From contig NZ_CP047318.1 in assembly GCF_009857135.1 (NCBI RefSeq), positions 3,224,001 to 3,288,000 on the forward strand: 64,000 bases of DNA, written 5' to 3'. The DNA comes from Streptomyces sp. HM190. Lineage in GTDB: Bacteria; Actinomycetota; Actinomycetes; Streptomycetales; Streptomycetaceae. The translations under genes were made by a program, and so were the position numbers. The stretch's first letter is position 1; the number at the start of each line of letters is the position of its first letter. Shown in pieces: positions 6,974 to 17,429 of this stretch. The notes under the pieces were generated by a model. That model saw only the letters and a program-made list of their open reading frames with translations. It did not search any database and was not told the DNA's origin.

Positions 6974-8446
6974 CTACACACCCGTCGTCGTGATCTTCAC
7001 CGTCCACTCCCCGGACGGCGTCCGGCCCTCCACCTCGACCCGCACACCCTCCCCGGGCACCGTGAAGCTCTCCCCCACCCGCACCGGCGCGTCCGCGAGG
7101 GGCGGGTAGACCGACTCGTCCCAGCAGGCCCCGGTGAGCGGATGGGCGTCGAGCACCTCGATGGGACCGCTGCCGGACTCGGCGCCGCTGCGGACGCGGT
7201 AGACGAGGACGCCCTCCGAACAGACGGAGGAGTCGTTGCCGACCGCCCCCCGCACCTCGACGCCGAGGGCGCTGTCCGGGCCCGTGGGGACGACCGCCAG
7301 CTTCGTGCCCCGGCCGGCCCCGAACGCCGCCTGCGCACCGGCCGACCCGACGCCCCCGGAGACCCTGCCACCCCCCGTGGCACCGCCGTCGGTGACCCCA
7401 CCGTCGATGGCACCGCCGTCACCGGGAGCCGTACCCCCGGCCTCGGCGGCGTGCCTCTCGCCGTCACCACCGGAGACGCGCTCCGCTCCCTCGTCCCCGG
7501 CCTGCACGGCGTCCTGCGCCGTGTCCGCCGGTCCCGCCCCGACCGCCTCCAGCGACAGACGGGTGACGCCGGCCCCGCGCACGCACGCCACCTGGTGCTG
7601 TTCCAGCCAGCCCAGCTTCCACTTGTGCCAGGCGAAGAAGTCGGGCGCGAGGGCGAACTGGCTGCCCATGAGGTCCCAGTCACCGACATGGGTGTCCCAG
7701 TCGCCCTTGCCGTCGACGGGCCGGTGGTAGAGGTCGGGCAGGTCGAAGACATGGCCGGTCTCGTGGGCGAGGACGAGGCGGTCCGGCGGATGCTTCTCGA
7801 ACACCGTGACGACGCGGCGCAGACCCGTCCCGTCGACCTCCAGGGGCGACTCCAGGTTCACCACCTTCGTCGCGTCCGAGTCGACGCCGGGCGCGTGCGG
7901 GTCGGCGACGAAGTACACGATGTCGTAGCGGGAGAAGTCGATGTGCGGGTCGGCCGTCGCGAGGGCGTCCTTCAGGTAGGCGGCGCGGTGCGGCGCGTTC
8001 CAGTCCCGCCGTATGGCGTACGCCGTCGAGGGGCGTGGCATCTGCAGCCATTGGCGGTGCGGATGCGGACGGAGCGCGAACTTGCCGTAGGAGGCGCGTT
8101 CGAAGAACCGACTGGTGTCCGGAAAGTGATCGGCGGTCAGCTGCGCCGGGGTCGTGACGGGGGCGGAGTCCGGAAAGGAGAGGAACACCAGGACGGCGTC
8201 GAGGTCGCGCGTGGGGCGCGGATAGGCGGCGTTCCAGGTGTCCAGCCCCTCCGAGTGATGCGCCTCGGTCCTGCGCAGGGCGCACGCCTCGGACAGCGGG
8301 ACGGCGACCGACGGGGCCGCGATCAGGGAGGTCGCGGCGAGGGCGGTCAGCGAGGTCAGCATGGCCGCCGTGCCGCGCAACGTGGGCACACGGCCGTCGA
8401 GGAGTCCCAGCCGGAGAGGGCCCCTCCAGGGGTGCGGACGCTGCAC
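6974..8446 (-). CDS. Secreted M6-family metalloprotease-like protein, 490 aa
   Basis: GTG at 8446 is chosen because GGAGG stands 5 nt upstream; an in-frame start further out lacks this. A signal sequence of ~45 residues (RGTAAMLTSLTALAATSLIAAPSVA) indicates export. The zinc motif HETGHVFDLPDLY (HExxH type) is followed by GDWDLMGS, as in M6/immune-inhibitor-A-like peptidases. The upstream half contains the family's DAVLVFLSFPDS and FFERASYGKF segments. A Gly/Ala/Asp/Thr-rich low-complexity insert splits the C-terminal third, which ends in a probable beta-rich domain (VKITTTGV). Substrate unknown. It is divergent from cdgA. Confidence 0.85.
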   Translation of the reverse strand: MQRPHPWRGPLRLGLLDGRVPTLRGTAAMLTSLTALAATSLIAAPSVAVPLSEACALRRTEAHHSEGLDTWNAAYPRPTRDLDAVLVFLSFPDSAPVTTPAQLTADHFPDTSRFFERASYGKFALRPHPHRQWLQMPRPSTAYAIRRDWNAPHRAAYLKDALATADPHIDFSRYDIVYFVADPHAPGVDSDATKVVNLESPLEVDGTGLRRVVTVFEKHPPDRLVLAHETGHVFDLPDLYHRPVDGKGDWDTHVGDWDLMGSQFALAPDFFAWHKWKLGWLEQHQVACVRGAGVTRLSLEAVGAGPADTAQDAVQAGDEGAERVSGGDGERHAAEAGGTAPGDGGAIDGGVTDGGATGGGRVSGGVGSAGAQAAFGAGRGTKLAVVPTGPDSALGVEVRGAVGNDSSVCSEGVLVYRVRSGAESGSGPIEVLDAHPLTGACWDESVYPPLADAPVRVGESFTVPGEGVRVEVEGRTPSGEWTVKITTTGV

Positions 8447-8821
8447 GGGAACCTCCGAACGCGAGTCTTGGGACACCGCGTCCAGATTTTCCGAGTTAGT
8501 AGTACTTTGCCCTGTTTGTCTGCACCAGACGAGTGAGGGGCGGTCGTACAGTCCCCGCGGGGCGACACCCCGTGCACTCACGGACCGTCACAAGCGGTCG
8601 ACCATTCCGGGAAGCCGTTCAGCTCGGGGCAGAAACGATCTGTCAGATCTGGTCGTTGTTCAGGGAGACTGGAGAGTGGCTACAAGGCTCTGAGGGCAAC
8701 CTCTATGATCGGCACACTTTCCTGCACGGACACGGCCAGAGCGCCCTTCGTACTTAGTTCGGCCGCTCCGACGACACAATCGAGATCCGTACGAAAAACG
8801 AGTGCACTGCGGGAGCGAACG
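8447..8821. promoter_or_regulatory. Divergent promoter region between the M6 protease and cdgA
   Basis: 375 bp without a supportable gene. A near-perfect palindrome GATCTGTCAGATC lies at 8637-8649 inside a larger ACGA...TCGT frame. In S. coelicolor cdgA is controlled by BldD, but I could not identify a convincing BldD box here by eye. Confidence 0.45.
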
Positions 8822-10711
8822 GTGAGCGGAACGTCTCAAGGGCCGGCGCCCGCGGCAGACCTCGTCCGGTCAGCGACTACGGAGCGTCACGCCAAGGCGT
8901 CAGATACGTCAACGGTGTCGGGCGCGGCGGACGCCTCGACGCGGGCGGTGGTCGAGAGCACTCCCTCCGCCTTCTCCGCGGCGCCGCTGGCCATGGCCGT
9001 CGTCGACCGCGAGGGGCGGGTCGTCACCGCGAACGCGGCGATGGAGACGCTGCTGGGGAACGGCGTGGGGCCGCTCGCGGGGCGCGTCGCGGCCGAGTTG
9101 GTCGACCTGGCCGCGGACACCCGTACCTGGCACGCGTATCGCGAGGTGCTGCGCGGCCGGCAGGCCCGGCTGCGCTGCACGCGCCGGCTCAAGCGACCCG
9201 ACGGGACCTCCCTGTGGGTACAGGTGTCGGTGGCGCCGCTGCCCGAGGAGGAGGGCGCGGTCCTCCTCTCGGTGACCGACATCAGCGCCAACCGTCAACT
9301 TCAGGCCAGACTCCAGCACTTGCAGCTGCACGATCCGGTGACCCGGCTGCCCAACCGCACCCTGTTCTTCGAGCGGCTGGCCGCAGCCCTGGAGCGGGAC
9401 GCCTACGAGGAGTCCGGAACGGGCCGGATCGGCCTGGTCTATCTGGACCTCGACGGGTTCAAGGCGGTCAACGACACCCTCGGCCACCGGGTCGGCGACC
9501 GGCTGCTCTCCGCCGTCGCCGAACGCCTCACCCGGTGCGCGGAGGCGGCGGCGTACGGCCGTTCGGCGGGTGCGCCGGCCACGGCCCCGCTGGTGGCCCG
9601 GCTGGGCGGCGACGAGTTCGCCGTACTCGTCGAGGACTCCACCGGCACCGAACAACTCGCGGACCTGGCCGAGTCCGTGCTCAGAACCCTGCAGGCGCCC
9701 TTCGACCTCGCGGGGCAGCGGCTGTCCGTGTCGGCGTCGATCGGCGTCGTGGAACGGCAGTCGGCGAGTACCACGGCCACCGGACTGATGCAGGCCGCCG
9801 ACACGACGCTGTACTGGGCCAAGGCCGACGGCAAGTCCCGCTGGACGCTGTTCGATCCGGAGCGCAACGCCCACCGGATGACCCGTCAGGCGCTGTCGTC
9901 CACCCTGCGGGCGGCCATCGGGCGAGGCGAGTTCGTCCTGGAGTACCAGCCGCTGGTGGGAATGGCGCAGGGCGAGGTGCGCGGGGTGGAGGCTCTGGTG
10001 CGCTGGCACCACCCGCAGTTCGGCCTGTTGACGCCGAATCGGTTCATCTCACTGGCGGAGGAGGACGGTTCGATCGTCCAGCTCGGCCGCTGGATCCTCG
10101 CGACCGCGTGCCGGCAGGCCCGCCGCTGGCAGCTCGACCACCCCGGCCGGGCGCCGATCTTCGTCAGCGTCAACGTCGCCGTGCGCCAGGTCTGGGACTC
10201 CGACCTCGTCGCCGACGTCGCCGAGATCCTCTCCGAGACGGGCCTCGCCCCGCACCTGCTCCAGCTCGAACTCACCGAGTCCGCGCTGATGGGCTCCGCC
10301 GGCCGGCCGTTGCAGGCCCTCCAGGCCCTCAGCGACATGGGGGTCCGCATCGCCATCGACGACTTCGGCACGGGCTACTCCAACCTCGCCTACCTGAGCC
10401 GGCTGCCGGTGTCGGTGCTGAAGCTGGACGGGGCCTTCGTCCGGGGCTTCCAGTACGAGACGCCGCAGGAGGGCGGGACCGGGGACGACGGGGTGCCCAA
10501 CCCCGCCGACGAGATCATCGTCGAGGCCCTCGTCCAGCTCGCCCACCGCCTCGGGCTGACCGTCACCGCGGAGGGCGTGGAGACCGACGCCCAAGCCTCC
10601 CGGCTGCGCAGACTCGGCTGCGACACCGGGCAGGGCTGGCTGTACTCCCGCGCGGTGTCGCCCGAACAGATCGGCGAGCTGCTGGGCACCGCGGCCTGCC
10701 CCCAGATCTGA
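8822..10711 (+). CDS. cdgA: PAS-GGDEF-EAL cyclic di-GMP enzyme (CdgA-like), 629 aa
   Basis: The domains in order are a disordered N-terminus (~1-50); PAS (~55-155, FSAAPLAMAVVDREGRVVTANAAME); GGDEF (~185-335) with intact ARLGGDEF near residue 261; and EAL (~355-615) with EALVRW near 391, ELTES, and the DDFGTGYS loop near 512. Both catalytic domains look intact, so it could make or degrade c-di-GMP. No RxxD inhibitory site is visible before GGDEF. No membrane segment is seen, so it should be cytoplasmic. GTG at 8822 follows GGGAG. In streptomycetes CdgA influences development. Its closeness to cslA/glxA is notable because c-di-GMP activates cellulose synthases in other bacteria; a link here is inference. 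Confidence 0.9.
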   Translation: MSGTSQGPAPAADLVRSATTERHAKASDTSTVSGAADASTRAVVESTPSAFSAAPLAMAVVDREGRVVTANAAMETLLGNGVGPLAGRVAAELVDLAADTRTWHAYREVLRGRQARLRCTRRLKRPDGTSLWVQVSVAPLPEEEGAVLLSVTDISANRQLQARLQHLQLHDPVTRLPNRTLFFERLAAALERDAYEESGTGRIGLVYLDLDGFKAVNDTLGHRVGDRLLSAVAERLTRCAEAAAYGRSAGAPATAPLVARLGGDEFAVLVEDSTGTEQLADLAESVLRTLQAPFDLAGQRLSVSASIGVVERQSASTTATGLMQAADTTLYWAKADGKSRWTLFDPERNAHRMTRQALSSTLRAAIGRGEFVLEYQPLVGMAQGEVRGVEALVRWHHPQFGLLTPNRFISLAEEDGSIVQLGRWILATACRQARRWQLDHPGRAPIFVSVNVAVRQVWDSDLVADVAEILSETGLAPHLLQLELTESALMGSAGRPLQALQALSDMGVRIAIDDFGTGYSNLAYLSRLPVSVLKLDGAFVRGFQYETPQEGGTGDDGVPNPADEIIVEALVQLAHRLGLTVTAEGVETDAQASRLRRLGCDTGQGWLYSRAVSPEQIGELLGTAACPQI

Positions 10712-10717
10712 AGGCCC

Positions 10718-11827
<1,110 letters not shown>

Positions 11828-12197
11828 GGCGGGGCCTCCTGCGGTTCGGGGCGGTTCTGGGGGTACGCCGAGGTAACAGGAGGGTGGCTCCGTTTATTCC
11901 GGGAGGGGGGGAGGGAGGACGGGCGCCGCATGGCTCGGGGGTGCCGGTTCGTGGGCGGTTTCCCGTACGTATCGCCTCTTCACCTCCCCGGCCACGCGGG
12001 CGTCGCCGGTCCGGTGCGGGACCGGGGATCCGCGTTCTCTCGGCCAACCAGGTGACGATGAGGGGCGGCGGTGCGTCACCTGGGTACCCGGTCGGTGGGT
12101 CCGTACCAGGCTCTGCTCGACGAGTCGGCCAGGCAGGCGTCCGGTGCGGGGCCGCCAGGTCACCGCCGGTGCCGCCGGAAGAACAGGAAGGTTGGGC

Positions 12198-12929
12198 ATG
12201 ACCGCTCTCGGACTCCTCCACCCGGGCCACTCCGCCGAGGACGACTATCCGCGCATGGAGCAGCTCCTGGGCAGCGACATCCGTGTCGACCTCGCGCGCA
12301 TCGACATCGGTGAGGACGCGCACCGGGTGGACGCGCTGCGGGAGCTGGGCGCGCCCGAGCGGCTGGCGGCGGGCTGCGAGGCCCTGCGGCTGTCGGGCGC
12401 CGAGGCGGTCGTCTGGGCGTGCGCCGGCGGCAGCTTCGTCCTCGGTCACGAGGGCGCCCACGAACAGATCCGCGCCCTGGCCCGCACGGCGGGCCTGCCC
12501 GCGTCGTCCACGGCCTTCGCGTTCGTCCACGCGGCGCGTGAGGTGCACGCGGCCCGGGTGGCCGTCGCCTCGACGTATCCGGACGACGTGACCCGCCTCG
12601 TCGTCGACTTCCTGACGGCGGGCGGGCTGGAGGTCGTCTCCGCGCAGCGAGCAGACGTCACCACGGCGGCGCAGGTGGCCGCCTGGACCGTCGACGACAT
12701 CCTCGCCCTCGCCCGGAACGCGGACCGTCCCGAGGCGCAGGCGCTGCTGCTGCCCGACACGGCCCTGCGCACGGTCTCCCACGTCCCCGCCCTGGAGAAG
12801 GAGCTGGGCAAGCCGGTCCTCACCGCCACCCAGGTCAGCGTCTGGGAGGCCCTGCGCCTGGCCGACCGCAGGGTCAACGCCCCGGAGCTGGGCGCCCTGT
12901 TCACCAGGGAGCCGATCGTGCAGGCGTGA
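12198..12929 (+). CDS. Asp/Glu racemase-superfamily (maleate isomerase/AMDase-like) protein, 243 aa
   Basis: The fold is recognisable from TALGLLHPGHSAEDDYPRME, LRLSGAEAVVWACAGGSFV (first catalytic-cysteine loop, Cys near residue 77) and the symmetric second loop EAQALLLPDTALRTV. In maleate isomerases and racemases the second loop also carries a Cys; here Asp replaces it. A two-cysteine mechanism is therefore unlikely, and the enzyme may be a one-cysteine decarboxylase-like member or have altered chemistry. ATG at 12198 follows AGGAAGG. It stands 137 bp upstream of the ehuBCDA transporter genes on the same strand, which suggests a role in using the transported compound. Confidence 0.75.
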   Translation: MTALGLLHPGHSAEDDYPRMEQLLGSDIRVDLARIDIGEDAHRVDALRELGAPERLAAGCEALRLSGAEAVVWACAGGSFVLGHEGAHEQIRALARTAGLPASSTAFAFVHAAREVHAARVAVASTYPDDVTRLVVDFLTAGGLEVVSAQRADVTTAAQVAAWTVDDILALARNADRPEAQALLLPDTALRTVSHVPALEKELGKPVLTATQVSVWEALRLADRRVNAPELGALFTREPIVQA

Positions 12930-13065
12930 GCCGCCGGGAGCCGTACGGGCGGACCTCGCGGCCGCGGGCCGGCGCGGCGGGGCCCGCGGCGCGGTGTGTG
13001 CGGGGGTCGTGAAGGGGCCGCAGACGGCCCGAATACATCGCATGGGGTCGGGTAGCCGCGCCGCC

Positions 13066-13989
13066 ATGGCTCCAGCAACGAAGACTTCCGGAAGAACCGG
13101 CAGCCCATGTGATCCCAGTCGGCGGGCGCTGCTCGCCGGCGCGTCCGCGCTCGCCACGGCGGGTGCGCTGGGCGCCGCCGGGTGCAGCCGGGTCGCCTCC
13201 GCGTCCGGTGCGGAGGGGGGTGATCTGCTGGACCGGCTGCGGGCGCAGGGCGTGGCGCGGCTCGGTATCGCCGGGGAGATCCCGTTCGGCTACATCGACA
13301 CGGACGGCGAACTGACCGGCGAGGGACCGGAAGTGGCCAGGATCATCTTCCGGCGGCTGGGCGTGGAACGCGTCCAGCCCGTGCCCACCGAGTTCGGCTC
13401 GCTCATCCCCGGCCTGAACTCCCAGCAGTTCGACGTGGTGTCGGCCGGGATGTACATCAACCCCGAGCGGTGCGGGCAGGTCATCTTCTCCGAGCCGGAC
13501 CACCAGATGCTCGACGCGTTCGTGGTGCGCAAGGGCAACCCCAAGGGCCTGAGCGACTACGCGGACGTGATCCGCGCCAAGGCCAGGTTCGCCACGGGCT
13601 CCGGGTACGCGCAGATCGCGCACGCGGTCGAGGCGGGTTACCCGGAGAGCGACATCGTGATCGTCCCCGACCAGGTCGCGGGCATGAACGCCGTCGAGGC
13701 GGGCCGCGTCGACGTGTTCGCGGGGACGTCCCTGACCACCCGCGAGGTCGTGAAGAAGTCCCGCAGGACGGAGGCCACCGAGCCGTTCGCCGCGCGCGTC
13801 GACGGCAAGCCGCGGGTGGACGGCGCGGGCTTCGCGTTCCGGCGCACCGAGACCAGGCTGCGGGACGCCTTCGACGCCGAGCTGCGGAAGATGAAGGAGA
13901 GCGGCGAACTGCTCAGGGTCCTGCGGCCGTTCGGGTTCACGAAGGTCGAGATGACCGACCTCACGATGCGGGAGCTCTGTCGCGCATGA
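13066..13989 (+). CDS. ehuB: EhuB-like ectoine/hydroxyectoine ABC transporter solute-binding lipoprotein, 307 aa
   Basis: The N-terminus SRRALLAGASALATAGALGAAGCS combines a twin-arginine signal with a lipobox (AAGC), so the mature protein should be a lipoprotein on the outer face of the membrane. The rest is a family 3 periplasmic-binding fold (LGIAGEIPFGYIDTDGELTGEGPEVARIIF, MYINPERCGQVIFSEPDH). The overall pattern matches EhuB proteins that bind ectoines for use as osmolyte or nutrient. The start is uncertain: ATG 13066 gives a compact Tat signal but lacks a strong ribosome site, and ATG 13042 or further upstream is possible. Its stop overlaps ehuC in an ATGA junction. Confidence 0.8.
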   Translation: MAPATKTSGRTGSPCDPSRRALLAGASALATAGALGAAGCSRVASASGAEGGDLLDRLRAQGVARLGIAGEIPFGYIDTDGELTGEGPEVARIIFRRLGVERVQPVPTEFGSLIPGLNSQQFDVVSAGMYINPERCGQVIFSEPDHQMLDAFVVRKGNPKGLSDYADVIRAKARFATGSGYAQIAHAVEAGYPESDIVIVPDQVAGMNAVEAGRVDVFAGTSLTTREVVKKSRRTEATEPFAARVDGKPRVDGAGFAFRRTETRLRDAFDAELRKMKESGELLRVLRPFGFTKVEMTDLTMRELCRA

Positions 13990-14699
13990 CCTCGGGCCTC
14001 TGGGAACTCGTCCTGCGCGGTGTCTGGGTCACCGTCCAACTGCTCGTGTTCGGCGGGCTGCTGGCCACGGCCGTCTCCTTCGTCGTGGGGATCGCGCGGG
14101 TCGACCGCCGGTGGATCGTCCGCTTCCTCGCGGGCTTCTACACCGAGGTGTTCCGCGGCACCTCCGCGCTGATCATGATCTTCTGGGTGTACTTCGTGCT
14201 GCCGCTGGCCTTCGGCTGGCAGCTCGTGCCGATGTGGGCGGCCGTCCTCGCCCTCGGCCTGACGTACGGGGCGTACGGCGCCGAGATCGTGCGCGGCGCC
14301 CTGAACTCCGTGGACGCGGCGCAGCGCGAGGGCGGCATCGCGCTGAGCTTCTCCCCGTGGCAGCGGATGCGGCTGATCCTGCTGCCGCAGGCGGTTCCGG
14401 AGATGATCCCGCCCTTCGCCAACCTGCTGGTCGAGCTGCTCAAGGGCACGGCACTGGTGTCGATCATGGGCATGGGCGACCTCGCCTTCAGCGGCAGCCT
14501 GGTGCGGCTGGCGCTCCAGGAGAGCGTGGAGATCTACACGTACGTCCTGCTCATCTACTTCGTGATCGCCTTCCTGCTCACCCGCGCCATGCGGGCCCTG
14601 GAGCGGCGGCTGAAGGCCGGGGTCGGCCGGGGCCCGGTGAAGACGGGCGGGGCGCGGACGCGCGTGCCCGAGACGGCGGGCGCGGGAGGTGGTGCGTGA
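13986..14699 (+). CDS. ehuC: EhuC-like ectoine ABC transporter permease, 237 aa
   Basis: A polar-amino-acid-type permease with about five hydrophobic segments. The EAA loop QREGGIALSFSPWQRMRLILLPQAVPEMIPP couples to the ATPase, and FRGTSALIMIFWVYFVLPL is typical of the His/Glu/ectoine family. It starts in ATGA with ehuB and overlaps ehuD by one base (TGATG), so the operon is translationally coupled. The polar C-terminal tail (~25 residues) is less conserved in character. Confidence 0.85.
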   Translation: MTSGLWELVLRGVWVTVQLLVFGGLLATAVSFVVGIARVDRRWIVRFLAGFYTEVFRGTSALIMIFWVYFVLPLAFGWQLVPMWAAVLALGLTYGAYGAEIVRGALNSVDAAQREGGIALSFSPWQRMRLILLPQAVPEMIPPFANLLVELLKGTALVSIMGMGDLAFSGSLVRLALQESVEIYTYVLLIYFVIAFLLTRAMRALERRLKAGVGRGPVKTGGARTRVPETAGAGGGA

Positions 14700-15349
14700 T
14701 GAACTGGGACTGGAACGCGGTCGTCGACTTCCTCCCGCACTTCCGGGACGGCCTGATCGTCACCCTGCAGGCACTGGCGCTGGGCTCGGTGGTGTCGTTC
14801 GCGCTCGGTCTGGTGTGGGCGCTGCTGGTGCGGACGCCGACCCGGTGGGTGAGCTGGCCGGTGGGTGTGTTCACGGAGTTCGTGCGGAACACCCCGCTGC
14901 TGGTGCAGCTGTTCTTCCTCTTCTACGTGCTGCCCGAGTGGGGCCTGACGTTCTCGGCGCTGACCACGGGTGTCGTCGCGATCGGGCTGCACTACTCGAC
15001 GTACACGATGCAGGTCTACCGCGCCGGTATCGAGGCGGTGCCCGCGGGTCAGTGGGAGGCTGCCACGGCGCTGAACCTGCCGCCCCGGCGCACCTGGACG
15101 GTGGTGATCCTGCCGCAGGCGGTCCGCCGGGTGGTGCCCGCGCTGGGCAACTACGTGATCTCGATGCTCAAGGACACCCCGATCCTCATGGTGATCACCG
15201 TCCCGGAGATGCTCGGCGAGGCACGGCTCTACGCCCAGGAGACCTTCCGCTTCACCGAGCCCCTGACCGTCATCGGAGTGGCGTTCATCGTCGTCTCCTC
15301 TCTCGCCTCCGTCCTCCTGCGAACCCTGGAGCGTCGTCTTGCCCGCTGA
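14699..15349 (+). CDS. ehuD: EhuD-like ectoine ABC transporter permease, 216 aa
   Basis: The second permease of the complex, with VTLQALALGSVVSFALGLVWALL at the N-terminus, FVRNTPLLVQLFFLFYVLPEWG, and the EAA loop GQWEAATALNLPPRRTWTVVILPQAV. It should pair with EhuC as a heterodimer in the membrane. The ATG overlaps the ehuC stop by one base, and the end overlaps the ehuA start by 11 bp. Confidence 0.85.
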   Translation: MNWDWNAVVDFLPHFRDGLIVTLQALALGSVVSFALGLVWALLVRTPTRWVSWPVGVFTEFVRNTPLLVQLFFLFYVLPEWGLTFSALTTGVVAIGLHYSTYTMQVYRAGIEAVPAGQWEAATALNLPPRRTWTVVILPQAVRRVVPALGNYVISMLKDTPILMVITVPEMLGEARLYAQETFRFTEPLTVIGVAFIVVSSLASVLLRTLERRLAR

Positions 15350-16142
15350 CACCCCGCTGATGAAGGAAGCCGAAGCCGGCTCCCGCGCCGACCGTGCCGC
15401 GGACCACGCCGAGCTGATCCGCTTCGAGAACGTGACCAAACGGTTCGGCAGCAACACGGTGCTGGACCGGCTCGACTTCTCCGTCGACGCGGGCAAGCAC
15501 GTCACGCTGATCGGCCCGTCCGGCTCCGGGAAGACGACGATCCTGCGGCTGCTGATGACCCTGACCAAGCCCGACGAGGGCACGATCACCGTCGGCGGGC
15601 AGCGGCTGTTCCCGGCGAGCGACAAGCAGTGCCGCGAGGTCCGCAAGAACATCGGCATGGTGTTCCAGCAGTTCAACCTGTTCCCCAACATGAAGGTGCT
15701 GCGGAACATCACCGAGGCGCCGGTGACCGTCCTCGGCCTGTCCAGGGACGAGGCGGAGGCGCGTGCCCGGGAGCTGCTGGACATGGTCGGGCTCGCCGAC
15801 AAGTGCGACTCCTACCCCACCCAGCTCTCCGGCGGGCAGCAGCAGCGGGTGGCCATCGCCCGCGCCCTGGCGATGCGCCCGCAGGTGCTGCTCCTCGACG
15901 AGGTGACGTCCGCGCTCGACCCCGAACTGGTCGCGGGTGTCCTCGATCTCCTCCGGGACATCGCCCGCACCACCGACATCACGATGCTCTGCGTGACCCA
16001 CGAGATGAACTTCGCCCGTGACATCTCGGATCAAGTTCTGATGTTCGATTCCGGCCAGGTCATCGAGTCGGGCAGCCCCGAGAAGATCTTCGGCGCACCC
16101 GAGCACGAACGCACACGGGAATTCCTCGGCGCGATCCTCTGA
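15339..16142 (+). CDS. ehuA: EhuA-like ectoine ABC transporter ATPase, 267 aa
   Basis: A complete nucleotide-binding subunit: Walker A GPSGSGKTT near residue 60, Q-loop MVFQQFNLFPNMKV, signature LSGGQQQRVAIARAL, Walker B VLLLDEVTSALD, and H-loop VTHEMNFA. The TTG start at 15339 has GGAG about 8 nt upstream inside ehuD; the ATG at 15360 lacks a ribosome site. It powers uptake through EhuC/EhuD with EhuB as binding protein, on the cytoplasmic face. It is the last gene of the operon. Confidence 0.9.
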   Translation: MPADTPLMKEAEAGSRADRAADHAELIRFENVTKRFGSNTVLDRLDFSVDAGKHVTLIGPSGSGKTTILRLLMTLTKPDEGTITVGGQRLFPASDKQCREVRKNIGMVFQQFNLFPNMKVLRNITEAPVTVLGLSRDEAEARARELLDMVGLADKCDSYPTQLSGGQQQRVAIARALAMRPQVLLLDEVTSALDPELVAGVLDLLRDIARTTDITMLCVTHEMNFARDISDQVLMFDSGQVIESGSPEKIFGAPEHERTREFLGAIL

Positions 16143-16356
16143 TCACGTGCCGTGAGCGCTCGAACACGGCGGAATGTCCGAGGTGAGACCGCCGGTCCAT
16201 GACTCAGGCATATGCCAGAGTGCTGATCCACCAGTTGAGAGGCTCGGAGGCACGCGGATTATCTGCCGAACAACCCCTCCGCCCAAGCCTCTTGGGCCGT
16301 ATCGTGGGACACGGCAAGCTGTCCGAAAAACGGCCCGAGAAGCGCAGGGGGAAACC

Positions 16357-17115
16357 GTGGCGCTCAAGCACGAGCCGACCGCGCCGAACCACTCGGCCCA
16401 GGACGCCCTGCGCGTCCTGGAGACAGTGGCGCGGCACGCAGGTGGCGTCACCGACGCCGAGATCGCCCGCCGGACCGGCGTCGGCAGCGAGCGGTTGACC
16501 GCGCTCCTGCTGATGCTGCGCCGCGAGGGATACGTCGAGCAGACCACCGACGGCGCCTATGTCACCGGAGTCGCACTCGCCAGGCTGGGCTCAGCCCAGG
16601 GTCACGACCAGGCCCTGGGCGAGCAGCTCCAGCGCACCCTGGACCGGCTGCGCGACTCGGTGGGCGCCGCCGTCTACATCAGCCGCTACGAGGACGGGGA
16701 GATCAAGGTCACCGGCTGCGCCGAGGGGCCGGGCACACCCGCCGTGCACCAGTGGGTCGACTTCCGTTCCGCGGCCCACGCCACCGCCATGGGCAAGAGC
16801 CTGCTGGGCCAGCTCGACCTCAACGCCCGGCGGGACCACCTGTCCCGGCACCGGCCGGCCCGGCTCACGTCCCGCACGATCACCAACGAGAGGCTGCTGC
16901 TGAGCAGACTCGACGCCCAGTCGCCGACGGTCCCGGTCCTCGACCTTCAGGAGTACGCGCCGGGCACGGTCTGCGCGGCCGTCCCCATCACCGCGGGTTC
17001 CTCCGTCGGCTGCCTGGCCCTGTCCCTGCCGCTGGAGCACGCGCACCGGCTCCGGCGGGCGGCACACACCCTGAACAGGGGCGCGGCCCCGGTCCTGCTC
17101 TCGCTGGCGATCTGA
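16357..17115 (+). CDS. IclR-family transcriptional regulator, 252 aa
   Basis: The N-terminal winged HTH (~10-75: SAQDALRVLETVARHAGGVTDAEIARRTGVGSERLTALLLMLRREGYV) is followed by an IclR effector domain (~95-250) with RSAAHATAMGKSLL and the C-terminal GTVCAAVPITAGSSVGCLALSLP. GTG at 16357 is selected because AGGGGGAAA precedes it. It lies 214 bp after ehuA on the same strand and is a plausible controller of the transporter, though the sequence does not prove it. The ligand is unknown. Confidence 0.88.
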   Translation: MALKHEPTAPNHSAQDALRVLETVARHAGGVTDAEIARRTGVGSERLTALLLMLRREGYVEQTTDGAYVTGVALARLGSAQGHDQALGEQLQRTLDRLRDSVGAAVYISRYEDGEIKVTGCAEGPGTPAVHQWVDFRSAAHATAMGKSLLGQLDLNARRDHLSRHRPARLTSRTITNERLLLSRLDAQSPTVPVLDLQEYAPGTVCAAVPITAGSSVGCLALSLPLEHAHRLRRAAHTLNRGAAPVLLSLAI

Positions 17116-17228
17116 CGGTCGCCCGCGGGGCGGGAGATCCACGTCACGTTTACGTGGTCCGGGGCACTCCCCAGGACCGGGTAGTATTTTCTCTGTCGCC
17201 GCCGCGAAAGCGAGAAGCGACAGAGTCT

Positions 17229-17302
17229 GCGCCGCTAGCTCAGTTGGTTAGAGCAGCTGACTCTTAATCAGCGGGTCCGGGGTTCGAGTCCCTGGCGGCG
17301 CA
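17229..17302 (+). tRNA. tRNA-Lys (anticodon CTT), copy 2
   Basis: 74 nt, identical to copies 1 and 3, with anticodon CTT in loop CTCTTAA. Here the three bases following discriminator A happen to be CCA. A -10-like TAGTAT stands at 17182-17187. Confidence 0.98.
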
Positions 17303-17308
17303 CCATCA

Positions 17309-17356
17309 CGATGGCGAGGCATCTTCGCGGAAAGCGCGAAACATGCCTCGCCATCG
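17309..17356 (+). terminator. Two-tier hairpin terminator after tRNA-Lys copy 2
   Basis: A 14-bp outer stem (17309-17322 with 17343-17356) encloses a 6-bp inner stem TTCGCG/CGCGAA. Two further TTCG-loop hairpins follow between about 17369 and 17405, so transcription stop should be strong. Confidence 0.85.
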
Positions 17357-17429
17357 TCGTACTCGCGCGGCTTCGCCGCGCGTGTCGGGGGCTTCGCCCC
17401 CCCACCCCCCTGCCGCCGTGCGGGACTCA

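Noticed and set aside
14111..15349. Long alternative frame across ehuC and the start of ehuD encoding an Arg/Gly/Ala-rich protein
   Set aside because: Only the last part, from ATG 14699, is real (EhuD); the earlier part is an out-of-frame reading of ehuC with no motif, typical of high-GC shadow frames.
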